DNA from: Rubrobacter marinus
GTDB lineage: Bacteria > Actinomycetota > Rubrobacteria > Rubrobacterales > Rubrobacteraceae
DNA: 64,000 nucleotides
NCBI RefSeq assembly: GCF_011492965.1
Contig: NZ_CP045121.1
Coordinates: 372,001-436,000, forward strand
Reading direction: 5' to 3'
Position 1 is the first letter of the stretch. Each line of letters opens with the position of its first letter. Below are positions 1 through 8,333 of this stretch, in pieces. Below the pieces are notes generated by a model. That model made no database searches and was not told the DNA's origin. It saw only the letters and a program-made list of their open reading frames with translations. The position numbers and the translations under genes are program-made.

Positions 1-409
1 ATGGCGAAGCTGGACGAGGAGGGCTACCTGTACTTCGCCGACCGGGCGAAGGACGTCATTCGCCGCCGGGGGGAGAACATCTCGTCGTTCACCATCGAGA
101 GCATCCTGAACAACCATCCGTCCGTGAAGGAGGCCGCCGCGTTCGCCGTGCCGTCGGACCTCGGCCCGGGGCGGAGGACGAGGTCAAGGTCTGCGTCGTG
201 CTGGATGGGGGGAGAAGCCGGACCCGGCGGAGCTCCACGAGTACTGCGCCGACAGGATGCCGTACTTCGCGGTCCCCCGCTACATAGAGTTCGTCGCGGA
301 GATACCCAAAACGCCCAACCAGAAGGTCAGGAAGAGCGTGCTCAGGGAACAGGGCATCACCCCTGATACGTGGGACAGTGAGGCGGCGGACGTTCGGGTG
401 CGCAAGTAG
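1..409 (+). pseudogene. Acyl-CoA ligase (AMP-binding), C-terminal end, frame broken
   Basis: This is the C-terminal domain of an ANL-superfamily acyl-CoA or carnitine-CoA-type ligase; the rest lies before the window. The first residues carry the hinge and A8-type motif (DEEGYLYFADRAKDVIRRRG), followed by an ISS segment, and the end matches the usual KTPNQKVRKS lysine-containing tail. The frame changes twice: near 172 (a GGGG run) and near 207 (a GGGGGG run). Adding one G at each point gives a continuous 137-codon reading to the TAG at 407. Position 1 happens to be ATG but is inside the gene, not its start. The breaks look like missing bases. Substrate cannot be told from this domain. Confidence 0.8.
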
Positions 410-564
410 GAGTCCGTCCGCCGCCCGACTACTCCTGTAGCGGCCTACGCGACGCGAGAAGTCGTGTCTGCGAACCCGGGCGAGGCGCGCGGGCTACGGC
501 TGGCGAAGGTCTCGAAGGGGCGTCCGTAAGGCCTCTTGGATGATGTGATGAGGGGGCGCGAGGT

Positions 565-1437
565 ATGGACTGGAATCACGGGTACGCCCGGGCGAACGGG
601 ATCGGGGTCCACTACGTTCGCCATGGGGCTGGCATGCCGCTCGTGCTGCTGCACGGGTGGCCCGAGTTCTGGTACGTCTACCGGAAGAACATCCCCGTTC
701 TGGCCGAACGCTTCGACGTTGTAGTGCCCGACCTCAGGGGGTTCGGCGAGACCGAGAAGCCCGGCCTGCCCGATCCCCCGAGCCGGCTCCTCGACGCGCT
801 GGTGGAGGACTTGAGGGGGCTCGCGGATTCTCTGGGGATAGAGCGCTTCGGTCTGGTCAGCCACGACTTGGGCTCCTTCGTCGCCCAGGCCTTTGCCAGG
901 AAGTACCCGGGGAGGCTCCTGGGCCTGTTCTTCTTCCACTGCGCCTACCCCGGCATCGGGAAGCGCTGGATCGAGCCGCGGAGCGTCAAGGAGATCTGGT
1001 ACCAGTCGTTCAACCAGCAGCCGTGGGCCGCGTCCCTCGTCGGCCGGGACCGCGAGACGTGCAGGACTTACATCAAGCACTTCCTCGACCACTGGGCGCA
1101 CGAGCCCGGCCGCTTCGACGAGGACCTGGAGGCCTGGGTGGACAACTTCATGAAGCCGGGCAACCTCCAGGGCGGCTTCGACTGGTACAGAGGCATCGAC
1201 GAGGCGAGGACCGAGATCTGGCGGCACGGGCCACCGAAGCTGCCGAAGATAGACGTACCTACCCGCTTCTACTGGGGCGAGGAGGACCCCCTGATCAAGC
1301 TCGAATGGGCGGACCGCCTCGGCGACTACTTCTCGGACTATTCCTTGAAAGCCGCCCCGGGCGCCGGGCACTTCGTCCACTACGAGCAGCCCGAGGCGGC
1401 CAACCGCGAGATCATGGACTTCTTCTCCGCAAGGTAG
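565..1437 (+). CDS. Alpha/beta-fold hydrolase, epoxide hydrolase / haloalkane dehalogenase type
   Basis: A 290-aa cytosolic hydrolase. The oxyanion motif HGWPEF is at residues 30-35. The nucleophile elbow SHDLGS gives Asp101 as nucleophile, as in epoxide hydrolases and haloacid or haloalkane dehalogenases rather than Ser esterases. The acid and base are the late EEDP segment and the GAGHFVHYEQP histidine. A variable cap follows the elbow (about residues 125-225). The ATG at 565 has a purine-rich GCGAGGT just before it. It is convergent with the ThDP enzyme, from which it is separated by a strong hairpin. The family is clear; the actual substrate (epoxide, halide or ester) is not. Confidence 0.85.
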   Translation: MDWNHGYARANGIGVHYVRHGAGMPLVLLHGWPEFWYVYRKNIPVLAERFDVVVPDLRGFGETEKPGLPDPPSRLLDALVEDLRGLADSLGIERFGLVSHDLGSFVAQAFARKYPGRLLGLFFFHCAYPGIGKRWIEPRSVKEIWYQSFNQQPWAASLVGRDRETCRTYIKHFLDHWAHEPGRFDEDLEAWVDNFMKPGNLQGGFDWYRGIDEARTEIWRHGPPKLPKIDVPTRFYWGEEDPLIKLEWADRLGDYFSDYSLKAAPGAGHFVHYEQPEAANREIMDFFSAR

Positions 1438-1462
1438 CCGGGCCGTGCTCGCCGCGGCGCAC

Positions 1463-1496
1463 GACCCGGAGCAGGTCGCGCGACCGGCTCCGGGTC
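1463..1496. terminator. Bidirectional hairpin terminator between convergent genes
   Basis: A 34-nt near-perfect palindrome: 10-bp outer arms (1463-1472 with 1487-1496), one A/G mismatch, then a 5-bp inner stem closing on CG. There is no T-run. Its position between the hydrolase stop and the stop of the convergent ThDP gene fits a shared terminator. Confidence 0.6.
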
Positions 1497-1505
1497 TCGC
1501 CCTCG

Positions 1506-3290
1506 TCAACCCCTGGTCGGCTCTTTCTGCGAGACCTGCTCCGGGGCTTTTGTCCCCTTGCGGCGTTCGAGCTCCGCGTCGTTCCACGTGTTGAGCGCCT
1601 GGTAGTCGGCGACGAAGCCAAGCCCCTTCTTGGCGTCGGACGAGACGGCCTCCCTGCTGACGAGGACGTCGAGCAGGGCGGGCGCGTTGTCCAGGGCGCG
1701 CCGGAGCGCGTTGGGCAGGTCCTCGGGGTCGGTTACCCTTTCTCCGTAAGCTCCAAAAGCCTCTGCCATCCGGGCGTAGTTGGCCTCCCCCAACTCGGTC
1801 CCGACCACCAGCCCGTAGTTCGTGGCCTGGTCGTAGCGCTCGATGTTCCACGCGCCGTTGTTGGCGACGATGAACACGGCGCCTGCCCCGTGGCGCACCG
1901 CCGTGTCTACCTCCATCGCGTTGAGGCCGAACGCACCGTCGCCGTTAACCGAGATCACGGTCCTGTCCGGATAAGCGAGCGCCGCCGCGACCGCGAAGGG
2001 TGTCCCGACCCCGAGGCAGCCGAGGGCCCCGGAGTCCAAGTAGGTCCTCGCGTCGAGGCCGGTGCGCGCGAAGCTCAGCAGGTCTCCGCCGTCGGCGATG
2101 CCGATCCAACCTTCGTCCAGGCCGAGCTCGCGGATGGCGTGGAAGATCCGGTTCGGGTGCATGCGGCCGTCCTCCCCGTCGGGCGCCTCCGCCAGCGCCG
2201 CGCCGGCGGCTTCCCGCCGCTCGACGTGCTTCGCCCGAAGTCCCTCCGTCCACTCGGCGTCCAGGTTGCCCTTTCGGCCCTCGAGCTCGTCGGAGAGCGC
2301 GTCCAGCGTCAGCGAGGTATCCGCGAGGATCTCGACCTCGCCCCGTCGGTTGTCGTAGAGCTCCCCCGCGGCATCCGCCATGCGGATCAGGCGCGCCTCG
2401 GGGAACACGGCGGGGGAGCCGTAGCCGACCTGATAATCCAGCTTACGCCCCACCACGAGGACCACGTCGGCCTGCGCCATCACGGCGCCCCGCACCGCGC
2501 CCGCGATCGAGGGGTGCTCGGCGGGCACCAGCCCCCGGCTCTCCTGCGTATCGAGGTACAGCGCCCCGGAGGCGTCCAGGAAACGCACGAGCGAGTGGGC
2601 GGCCCGGCGCGCGCCGCGTCCGGCGATGACGGCGGGGCGCCGGGCGGAGCCGAGGATCTCCGCGGCCTCTTCCACCATCGACGGGTCCGGCAGGATTTTT
2701 CTGCGGGGCTTCGGCCTGAGGTACTCGTCGAGCACCAAGGCGGGGCTCACGCGCTCGCGCAGCACGTCGGTGGGGATCTCCACGTAGACGGGGCCGGGCT
2801 CGCCGCCGTCGCCAGAGGCGAGGGCGAGCGCCTCGTCGAGCTCCCTCAACACCTGCTCGCCCACCCGCAAGGTGCGCGCCCTGCGGGTGATCGGGGCCAG
2901 AATCTCGACGTGCGGCAGGTCCTGCAACGGGCCCATGTTCACCTGCGGGCGAGGGGGGCAGCCGCCGATGATCAAGAGCGGTATCCGCGAGACGTGCGCG
3001 TTCGCCACGGCCGTGACGGTGTTGGTGACACCGGGGCCCGCCGTCACCATCGCCACGCCGAACCCGTCGGTGAGCTCGGCGTGCGCGTGAGCCATGTGTA
3101 CCGCGGATCGTTCGTCGCGGACATCGACGATCTCCACGCCCAACCGCGCCGCCCCGTCCCAGATGGGCTGGATGTGGCCGCCTTGCAGACCGAAGAACCG
3201 GCGCACGCCGCGTTCGCGAAGGAACCGCGCGACCAGAGTGGCAACGGACGGGGCACCGTCCGCGGCCCCTACCGCCACGTCCGGCCTCAC
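1506..3290 (-). CDS. ThDP-dependent enzyme, acetolactate synthase / 2-hydroxyacyl-CoA lyase superfamily
   Basis: 594 aa with the three-domain layout of the acetolactate synthase superfamily. The N-terminal PYR domain has the catalytic glutamate in VRDER (Glu60). The central domain covers about residues 200-335. The C-terminal PP domain has the Mg/ThDP motif starting GDGAFG at 450 and ending in NN at 477-478. The family includes acetolactate synthase, oxalyl-CoA decarboxylase, benzaldehyde lyase and 2-hydroxyacyl-CoA lyase. With no small regulatory subunit or ilv genes nearby, and CoA-ligase and hydrolase neighbours, a catabolic lyase or decarboxylase is more likely than valine biosynthesis. 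That is inference. Its upstream region carries a TetR-like palindrome. Confidence 0.8.
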   Translation of the reverse strand: MRPDVAVGAADGAPSVATLVARFLRERGVRRFFGLQGGHIQPIWDGAARLGVEIVDVRDERSAVHMAHAHAELTDGFGVAMVTAGPGVTNTVTAVANAHVSRIPLLIIGGCPPRPQVNMGPLQDLPHVEILAPITRRARTLRVGEQVLRELDEALALASGDGGEPGPVYVEIPTDVLRERVSPALVLDEYLRPKPRRKILPDPSMVEEAAEILGSARRPAVIAGRGARRAAHSLVRFLDASGALYLDTQESRGLVPAEHPSIAGAVRGAVMAQADVVLVVGRKLDYQVGYGSPAVFPEARLIRMADAAGELYDNRRGEVEILADTSLTLDALSDELEGRKGNLDAEWTEGLRAKHVERREAAGAALAEAPDGEDGRMHPNRIFHAIRELGLDEGWIGIADGGDLLSFARTGLDARTYLDSGALGCLGVGTPFAVAAALAYPDRTVISVNGDGAFGLNAMEVDTAVRHGAGAVFIVANNGAWNIERYDQATNYGLVVGTELGEANYARMAEAFGAYGERVTDPEDLPNALRRALDNAPALLDVLVSREAVSSDAKKGLGFVADYQALNTWNDAELERRKGTKAPEQVSQKEPTRG

Positions 3291-3706
3291 CGCGGCACCT
3301 CTACACCAGGCGCGTTCCCCGGTCCGGGTCTCTTATCCACCACCTCGGCGCGTTCGAGGCGCACGTCCATGATCCGGTGACTCGGCCGCGCGTCAGTCTG
3401 TTGCACGCGTCCTCCATGCTTCGAGGGCTGGCCGGTCGCGCAAGCATCTCTTCGGGAGCGGCTCCCCCACTCAGTAACGGTTGCTGCCTCCATTTGCTCC
3501 TCCTCCCAATGCCACGGACCGGGGCCACCGATTCGGGCCTCCCCGTTCACGACCGGCTCCGCCACCAAGAGCCGTACAAACCCTCCCGACACAAGCAACC
3601 AGTATAACGAACCGCGCGTTCGGTGCGTACACGTCCGCCGGACCACGACGGAAGCCCACACCTCCGACCGCCCGGCCAGACGCAGGAGCTTGCCACCCAA
3701 TTTACT

Positions 3707-3720
3707 AGACCGGCCGGTCT
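3707..3720. promoter_or_regulatory. TetR-type operator-like palindrome
   Basis: AGACCGGCCGGTCT is a perfect 14-bp palindrome in an otherwise non-repetitive, more AT-rich stretch. It resembles the GACCGG...CCGGTC operators of many actinobacterial TetR-family repressors. No TetR gene lies in the window. The likely target is the minus-strand ThDP gene or the plus-strand propeller gene. Confidence 0.35.
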
Positions 3721-3755
3721 CGGTCGCCATGAGGCGTTGGAAGACGCAATAGACC

Positions 3756-3783
3756 TTTAAGCGGCGCGTAATTCTTTCTTAAG
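3756..3783 (+). promoter_or_regulatory. 11-bp-phased TTTAAG / CGTAAT / CTTAAG repeats
   Basis: TTTAAG (3756), CGTAAT (3767) and CTTAAG (3778) are spaced exactly 11 bp apart, the layout used by OmpR/PhoB-family regulators. The array lies upstream of the propeller gene and resembles the array at 6717-6755. It is a candidate site for the response regulator at 15124, by inference. Confidence 0.35.
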
Positions 3784-3945
3784 CTTCTTCTCTTACCTTG
3801 ATCGGGCATGGGCTTTTCGTCGAAGCTCGAGGGGAGGTGGAGCCCGAGGATAGACGGTAAGAGCCGAAAGGCCGGCCGCAAACCCCGCGGACCGCTCGGA
3901 AGAGCCGGTCGGCACGGGTAATTTCGTTCTAGTTAAGAGGTGTAG

Positions 3946-5187
3946 ATGTACCGTATGGAAGTGCGCTCCGTCCACGAGAGGAGCCTGGCTCTGGCCGGGA
4001 CCCTGTTGCTGGCGCTGGTGCTGTCTGCTTTCGTTGTGGGGGGCGTCAGGCCCGCCGCGGCGCAAGAAGGGACCGCGGCGCAACAGGCGGCCGGCTTCAC
4101 GCCGGGCGCCGTGTTCGGGATGTCCAACGACGCGGACGGCAACGAGGTGGTGGCCTTCAACCGCGGCGCCGACGGTCGCCTCGAGCCCGCGAGCACGTTC
4201 GAGACCGGCGGCACCGGCAGCGGCACGATCGAGGACTCCGCCAACGGCCTCATCCTCGCCAACCGAGGAGGGGAGTCGTCGCCGAACAACCTGCAAGGGG
4301 CGCCCCGGTTCCTGTTCGCCACCAACGCGGGGAGCGACTCGATCTCCGTGTTCCGCGTCGAGCCCGACGGGCTGGAGCTTGTCGACGTGGAGCCGTCGAA
4401 CGGCCAACGCCCGACCAGCTTGACGGTTAGCAGGGGCGTCGTCTACGTCATGAACTCCGGAGGGTTCATGTGCTCGGGCACGGAAGGGACGCCGAGCATC
4501 ACGGGCTTCAGGCTCGACGAAGGGGGCGAGCTCACGCCGATCCCCGGCTCGACGCGCCCGTTGAGCGGCGCACCGACGTACGGCTGCAACCAGGTATCTT
4601 TCAACAAGTCCGGCGACGTCGTCGTCGTGACCCAGCAGCAGGCCGACGTCATCGACACGTTCACCGTCAACAAAGACGGCACCCTGAGCGGGCCGACACC
4701 TCAGCAGTCCATCGGCAACGGGCCGTTCGGTTTCGCGTTCACCCAGCGCGACCAACTCGTCACCACCGAGAACTTCGGGGCGGCGCCCGGTCAGGGGGGT
4801 GCGGCGTCCTACGACGTCGAGCGCGACGGCACGCTCACGCCCTTGAGCCCGACGGTGCGCAACGGGCAGTCCGACACCTGCTGGGTCGTGATCACCGACG
4901 ACAACCGCTACGCCTACGCGGCTAGCTTCGGGGACGACGGCGCGATCTCCAGCTACCGGGTCGAGCCCGACGGTAGCCTCGTCCTCCTCGACAGCCAGGA
5001 GGAGACCACCGGAGCCGGCACGGCGGATTCTACCCTCAGCGGGGACAGCAAGTACCTCTACGTCCGCAACTCCAACCGCAACACGATCACGGCGTTCCGG
5101 GTCGAGAACGACGGGGGCCTGACCCGCATCCAGGAGGTGCCGTCCGGGTTGCCTTCCGGCGGCGCCCTCGGCATCGCCGCCAAGTAA
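3946..5187 (+). CDS. Secreted lactonase-like seven-bladed beta-propeller protein
   Basis: 413 aa. A signal peptide (hydrophobic core about residues 15-33, AAA-Q cleavage near 39) precedes repeated beta-propeller units of the type V-FRVEPDG-L-LVD. These are typical of the 6-phosphogluconolactonase/YncE-like fold (lactonase, COG2706). The repeats FRV-PDG, FTVNKDG, YDVERDG, YRVEPDG and FRVENDG recur about every 45-60 residues. An exported protein is unlikely to be the pentose-pathway enzyme, so a binding or quorum-lactone role is possible but unproven. The RBS AAGAGGTG precedes the ATG at 3946; an alternative ATG lies at 3955. Confidence 0.8.
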   Translation: MYRMEVRSVHERSLALAGTLLLALVLSAFVVGGVRPAAAQEGTAAQQAAGFTPGAVFGMSNDADGNEVVAFNRGADGRLEPASTFETGGTGSGTIEDSANGLILANRGGESSPNNLQGAPRFLFATNAGSDSISVFRVEPDGLELVDVEPSNGQRPTSLTVSRGVVYVMNSGGFMCSGTEGTPSITGFRLDEGGELTPIPGSTRPLSGAPTYGCNQVSFNKSGDVVVVTQQQADVIDTFTVNKDGTLSGPTPQQSIGNGPFGFAFTQRDQLVTTENFGAAPGQGGAASYDVERDGTLTPLSPTVRNGQSDTCWVVITDDNRYAYAASFGDDGAISSYRVEPDGSLVLLDSQEETTGAGTADSTLSGDSKYLYVRNSNRNTITAFRVENDGGLTRIQEVPSGLPSGGALGIAAK

Positions 5188-5292
5188 GAGCGACGTCCCG
5201 AACGACGTAGACGCGCCGTACCGGATGCGCGTTCGAAGACCCGGCGGAGGCAGGCAGCACGGCTGTCGGACCCCCGCTGGGGGCGGGCTGAT

Positions 5293-5315
5293 CGGGGCAC
5301 GGGAAACCTGCCCCG
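5293..5315 (+). terminator. Possible hairpin terminator after the propeller gene
   Basis: CGGGGCA (5293-5299) pairs with TGCCCCG (5309-5315) across a 9-nt loop, about 105 bases after the propeller stop codon. There is no T-tract, so the assignment is tentative. Confidence 0.3.
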
Positions 5316-5504
5316 GTTGGGCCACAACGCAAGCGACGTACCGCAGGGAAGAGGAGTAAGCGATGGCGGAGAAGCTCGCGCGGTCGGCGGCGGAGCTTGT
5401 GGGTCGCCCGACCTGTTCAGCTTCTCGTAAGGAATAGGCAAGGGACGCCTGAGAGCTCCCGCGCGGATTCGAACGGATGGACCGAACACGAAGGAGCGTC
5501 AGCG

Positions 5505-5675
5505 ATGCAGGACTCGGAGGCCGTACTGAGAGAGCGAGGAACGGTTGCCGGAGGGTGGGCGCGGAACCCGGAACGGGTCGAACGCATTCCCCGATCGGCT
5601 ACCAAACGAAAGAGCGGCGAAAGGCTGAGAAAGTTGGCGTTGATGACGGTGGTGCGCATGATCGGACCCCGATGA
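5505..5675 (+). CDS. Small basic ORF, unknown
   Basis: A 56-aa reading frame with an AAGGAG eight bases before its ATG. It is rich in Arg and Lys, with no signal peptide, membrane segment or family motif that I recognise. It may be a chance ORF in this GC-rich spacer; the RBS is the only supporting evidence. Confidence 0.22.
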   Translation: MQDSEAVLRERGTVAGGWARNPERVERIPRSATKRKSGERLRKLALMTVVRMIGPR

Positions 5676-5748
5676 GGGGCCTGGCGCAAAGCCGGTCGCG
5701 TACCCGCGGGCCGGCCCTTCTCCGAGAAACGACGATAGGGGGCTGTGC

Positions 5749-6324
5749 ATGAAGCGAGGGCTCGTTCTATTAGCGCTGGTACTGGTGCCGATGCTGGGGG
5801 CGTGCGGCCCCGGGATCGGCGGCTCCGCCGAGACCACGGCGGAGAAGGCGACGGAGAAGGTCCCGGGGAGCGAGGGTCCGGCGGGCACCAGGAAGGGCAC
5901 CATAGCGCTGGCCGTCGGCGAGACGGCGACGACCACAAAGGCCGGGAACATGCTGACCGTACACTCCTACGAGTCGCCGGTGACTCCGGCGGGCTCCTCC
6001 CGGCCCGAACCCGGTTACGAATTCTCGGCCGTCGAGGCCGAGGGCTGCGCCAGCCGGGCCACCGAGAACTACAGGATGGTCGTAGGCCCGTCGGGCTTCG
6101 CCCTCGACATGCCGGACGGCACCCGCCTGCGGCCCGATGCCCGCATGGAGGACATGACGGTCAAAGAACCGGCACTGATGAGCGCGGAGCCCGGCCTCGG
6201 CGAATGCCAACGTGGCTTCGTCGTCTTCCAAACGCCGGAAGGCGAGAGGCCGGAGCGCGTGACCTTCGAGGACCCGTTGACGACCGAGACCCCGGTCGTC
6301 ACGTGGAGGGTCCCGACCGAGTAG
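5749..6324 (+). CDS. Lipoprotein with DUF4352-like domain
   Basis: 191 aa. The N-terminus MKRG plus a hydrophobic run ends in lipobox LGAC, with Cys19 as the lipidation site, so the protein is anchored outside the membrane. A low-complexity Thr/Glu/Gly linker (about residues 20-50) is followed by an immunoglobulin-like domain resembling DUF4352/telokin-like proteins. Typical features are a GYEFSAVEAEGC strand and a C-terminal segment in which the extra-cytoplasmic domain stabilises the fold (GFVVFQTPEGERPERVTF). Function is unknown; members are common surface lipoproteins of Gram-positive bacteria. Confidence 0.75.
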   Translation: MKRGLVLLALVLVPMLGACGPGIGGSAETTAEKATEKVPGSEGPAGTRKGTIALAVGETATTTKAGNMLTVHSYESPVTPAGSSRPEPGYEFSAVEAEGCASRATENYRMVVGPSGFALDMPDGTRLRPDARMEDMTVKEPALMSAEPGLGECQRGFVVFQTPEGERPERVTFEDPLTTETPVVTWRVPTE

Positions 6325-6444
6325 GAGGCGTGCCAACGGACCGCTCCCGCCCGCAGCCCGGACGAAGCGAGCCCTAAAGACCTCGATGCCAACGACTGTG
6401 CGAGAGGACCCGGGAGAAGTACGCAAGCAAGAGGTCGCTCTTCC

Positions 6445-6690
6445 TCCGGCCACGCGCCCCCCGTCATAGCCCTGGCTCTCGCGCTCCTGGGCTGCGGCGC
6501 CGGGCAGAGCGCGCCCGAACGGGGTGCTCGCGAGGGGACGGCCGGGCAGGGTGCCCCCGAAGAGGAGAGGCTGCCCCCGCCGCCCGAGCCGAGGCCCCAC
6601 CGTTTATCGAAGGACCGCATGGGCCAGCGGTCGAAGGGTCGGCGCCGCGTCGGCTCGGCTGCCCCAGCGTACGCCAGCCCGACTCCGTAG
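6445..6690 (+). pseudogene. Possible lipoprotein remnant
   Basis: In one frame the sequence encodes a hydrophobic run ending in a lipobox-like LLGCGAG (around 6478-6495), followed by a Gly/Pro/Glu-rich linker and a stop at 6688-6690. No good start codon precedes it in frame. It could be the worn remains of a second lipoprotein gene or a frame-broken one. The rest of 6325-6716 shows nothing else I can identify. Confidence 0.25.
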
Positions 6691-6716
6691 CCTTCGAATC
6701 TTCGACCAGCCGTACT

Positions 6717-6755
6717 CTTAAGCATTCCGTAAGAAGTATGCAAGGGCTGCGTAAG
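6717..6755 (+). promoter_or_regulatory. Four 11-bp-phased CGTAAG-like repeats and leaderless-type promoter
   Basis: CTTAAG (6717), CGTAAG (6728), TGCAAG (6739) and CGTAAG (6750) start exactly 11 bp apart. This helical phasing is typical of OmpR/PhoB-family tandem boxes. A -10-like TAGATT at 6766-6771 follows ten bases after the last repeat, where an activator would replace a -35. The predicted start of transcription then falls almost on the ATG at 6780, which has no Shine-Dalgarno, suggesting a leaderless mRNA. Confidence 0.45.
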
Positions 6756-6779
6756 AACCGCCCCGTAGATTGGTGACAC

Positions 6780-7619
6780 ATGGAGAACACGAGAACACAT
6801 GCGGAAGACGTGCGCACGACGGGAACGTTCGCGGCGGCGAGACGCATCGACCGTACCGGCGAAAACGACGCGTCGCGAGCCCGCTCCCTCGTCCGCGTCG
6901 CCGCCGTTATCCCGGCGTTGAACGAGGCCCCTTCCATAGCCGGGGTCGTCGGGAAGCTGCGCGACGGGCGGGCCGTCGCCTTCTGCCGCATCGTCGTGGT
7001 GGATAACGGCTCGACCGACGGGACGGGGGAGCGGGCTCGCCGGGCCGGAGCGACGGTCGTGCGCGAGGAGAGGCGCGGCTACGGTTACGCCTGCCGGGCC
7101 GGGGTGCTCGCCGCCGGGGACGCCGACGTGATCGTCCTGCTCGACGGCGACGCCGCCGACGAGACGAGCGACCTGCCCCGCCTCCTCGAGCCTCTGCTGG
7201 GGGACCGGGCGGACCTGGTCGTCGGCTCCCGCGTGGCGCTGCCCGGCTTGCGAGAGCCCGGCTCGATGACCCCCCAGCAGGTCCTCGGGAACCGCCTCGC
7301 GACCTTTCTGATACGCCTCCTCTACGGGACGGAGGTCACGGACCTCGGGCCCCTGCGCGCGATCCGGCGGGAGGACCTGCTCGCGCTGGGGATGGGGGAG
7401 ATGACCTACGGCTGGTCGGTGGAGATGATGGCGAAAGCCATCCGGGCGGGCTACCGCTACCGCGAGGTCCCCGTGACGTACCATCGCCGCGTCGGCGTCT
7501 CCAAGGTCGGCGGCACCCTCTCGGGCAGCCTCCGCGCCGGCTGGTGCATCATCTCCGCGACGCTACGCTACTCCCGCTGGCTGCCAAGAGTACCCGGTGA
7601 GCGGGGCGAGATCCGATGA
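6780..7619 (+). CDS. Family 2 glycosyltransferase (DPM1/UDP-sugar type)
   Basis: 279 aa. A 35-residue charged N-terminal extension is followed by a GT-A fold: VIPALNEA at 43-50, DNGSTD at 75-80 and the metal-binding DGDAAD at 122-127. A later GPLRAIRR/E-MTYGWSVEM block resembles the acceptor loop of polyprenyl-phosphate mannosyl/glucosyl transferases. It probably transfers a sugar from a nucleotide donor at the membrane face. It is the first gene of an operon: its TGA overlaps the ATG of the DUF2064 gene (ATGA). It has no Shine-Dalgarno and may be leaderless. Confidence 0.85.
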   Translation: MENTRTHAEDVRTTGTFAAARRIDRTGENDASRARSLVRVAAVIPALNEAPSIAGVVGKLRDGRAVAFCRIVVVDNGSTDGTGERARRAGATVVREERRGYGYACRAGVLAAGDADVIVLLDGDAADETSDLPRLLEPLLGDRADLVVGSRVALPGLREPGSMTPQQVLGNRLATFLIRLLYGTEVTDLGPLRAIRREDLLALGMGEMTYGWSVEMMAKAIRAGYRYREVPVTYHRRVGVSKVGGTLSGSLRAGWCIISATLRYSRWLPRVPGERGEIR

Positions 7620-8332
7620 GGGACGCTCTGTACATCGCCGCCAAGGCGCCCCGGGCCGGGTTCGCCAAGACGCGCCTCGGCCGGGAGATAGGCCACGAGC
7701 GGGCCGTGGCGTTCTACGCGGCGTTCCTGTCCGACCTCGCCGCGCGTTTCGCCGATGCCCCGTTCCCCCTCGTCTGGTACGTGACGCCGTCCGACGCTTG
7801 GGCGGACGTCGCGCCGCTCGTCGGCGCGGAGGCGGAGCAACCCGACCGCGTCCTGGACCAGGGAGAGGGCGACTGGGCCGAGCGGCAGGGGCGGCTCTTT
7901 CGCGGCGCGGAGGCCCGCGGGGAGGAGCGCGTGGTTCTCATGGCCTCCGACTCGCCCCACCTCCCCGTCGCGGTCGTGGAAGGGGCCTTCCGCGAGTTGA
8001 GGAGGCACGACCTCGTCCTGGGGCCGGTCCACGACGGGGGCTACTACCTGGTCGGGATGTGCCCCTCTGCTGCGCGTCACGACGTCCTCGGCGTCCCCAT
8101 GAGCACCGCGACCGTCCTCGGGGACGTTGTGGCTAGGGCGGAGAGCTTGGGCCTCTCCGTCGGCCGCGTCGCGCCCACCTTCGACGTCGACGAGGCCGAG
8201 GACCTCGAACGGCTTCGGCCGCTTGCCCTCGCGTGCGACGACCTGCCCGCGACCCGCGCCGCCTTCTCCGAGGCGTCGGGGCCTCCGGCTCGAGCCATCC
8301 CCGAAGAGAACCACGCCCTACAGGAGGTATGA
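7616..8332 (+). CDS. DUF2064 / TIGR04282-family glycosyltransferase-like protein
   Basis: 238 aa with the DUF2064 signature: IAAKAPRAGFAKTRLG at the N-terminus (nucleotide-binding start similar to sugar-nucleotidyltransferases), DSPHLP at 112-117, HDGGYYLVG at 139-147, and a FDVDEAEDL segment near the end. The family is labelled 'arsenosugar biosynthesis glycosyltransferase' because some members sit beside arsM/arsS. No arsenic gene is present here, so that label should not be taken as function. The paired GT2 gene immediately upstream is a common arrangement. It probably modifies a small sugar or glycolipid precursor. Confidence 0.8.
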   Translation: MRDALYIAAKAPRAGFAKTRLGREIGHERAVAFYAAFLSDLAARFADAPFPLVWYVTPSDAWADVAPLVGAEAEQPDRVLDQGEGDWAERQGRLFRGAEARGEERVVLMASDSPHLPVAVVEGAFRELRRHDLVLGPVHDGGYYLVGMCPSAARHDVLGVPMSTATVLGDVVARAESLGLSVGRVAPTFDVDEAEDLERLRPLALACDDLPATRAAFSEASGPPARAIPEENHALQEV

Positions 8333-8333
8333 G

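Larger units (their letters stand above)
3291..3945. other. Long divergent intergenic region
   Basis: 655 bases between the divergent ThDP and beta-propeller genes. I see no convincing coding sequence. It holds a 14-bp palindrome (3707-3720) and 11-bp-phased CTTAAG-like repeats (3756-3783), both listed separately. A TATACT hexamer on the minus strand near 3600-3605 could be the -10 of the ThDP gene, but no good -35 accompanies it. Confidence 0.5.
5188..5748. other. Intergenic region with two doubtful mini-ORFs
   Basis: 561 bases with no recognisable gene family. It contains a hairpin (5293-5315), a 24-codon ORF at 5363-5437 with a GAGGAG site just upstream, and a 56-aa ORF at 5505-5675. The remainder shows nothing I can name. 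Confidence 0.4.

Noticed and set aside
1506..3290. Naming the ThDP enzyme ilvB (valine/isoleucine pathway)
   Set aside because: No ilvN/ilvC neighbours and superfamily motifs alone do not separate acetolactate synthase from catabolic lyases.
657..3380. A very long plus-strand open frame over the hydrolase and ThDP genes
   Set aside because: It is the antisense shadow of high-GC coding DNA: Arg/Pro/Gly-rich, with no family motif, while the overlapping genes have intact motifs.
3287..3730. Minus-strand 147-aa frame in the intergenic region
   Set aside because: No RBS or recognisable domain, unusual composition, and it overlaps the operator palindrome.
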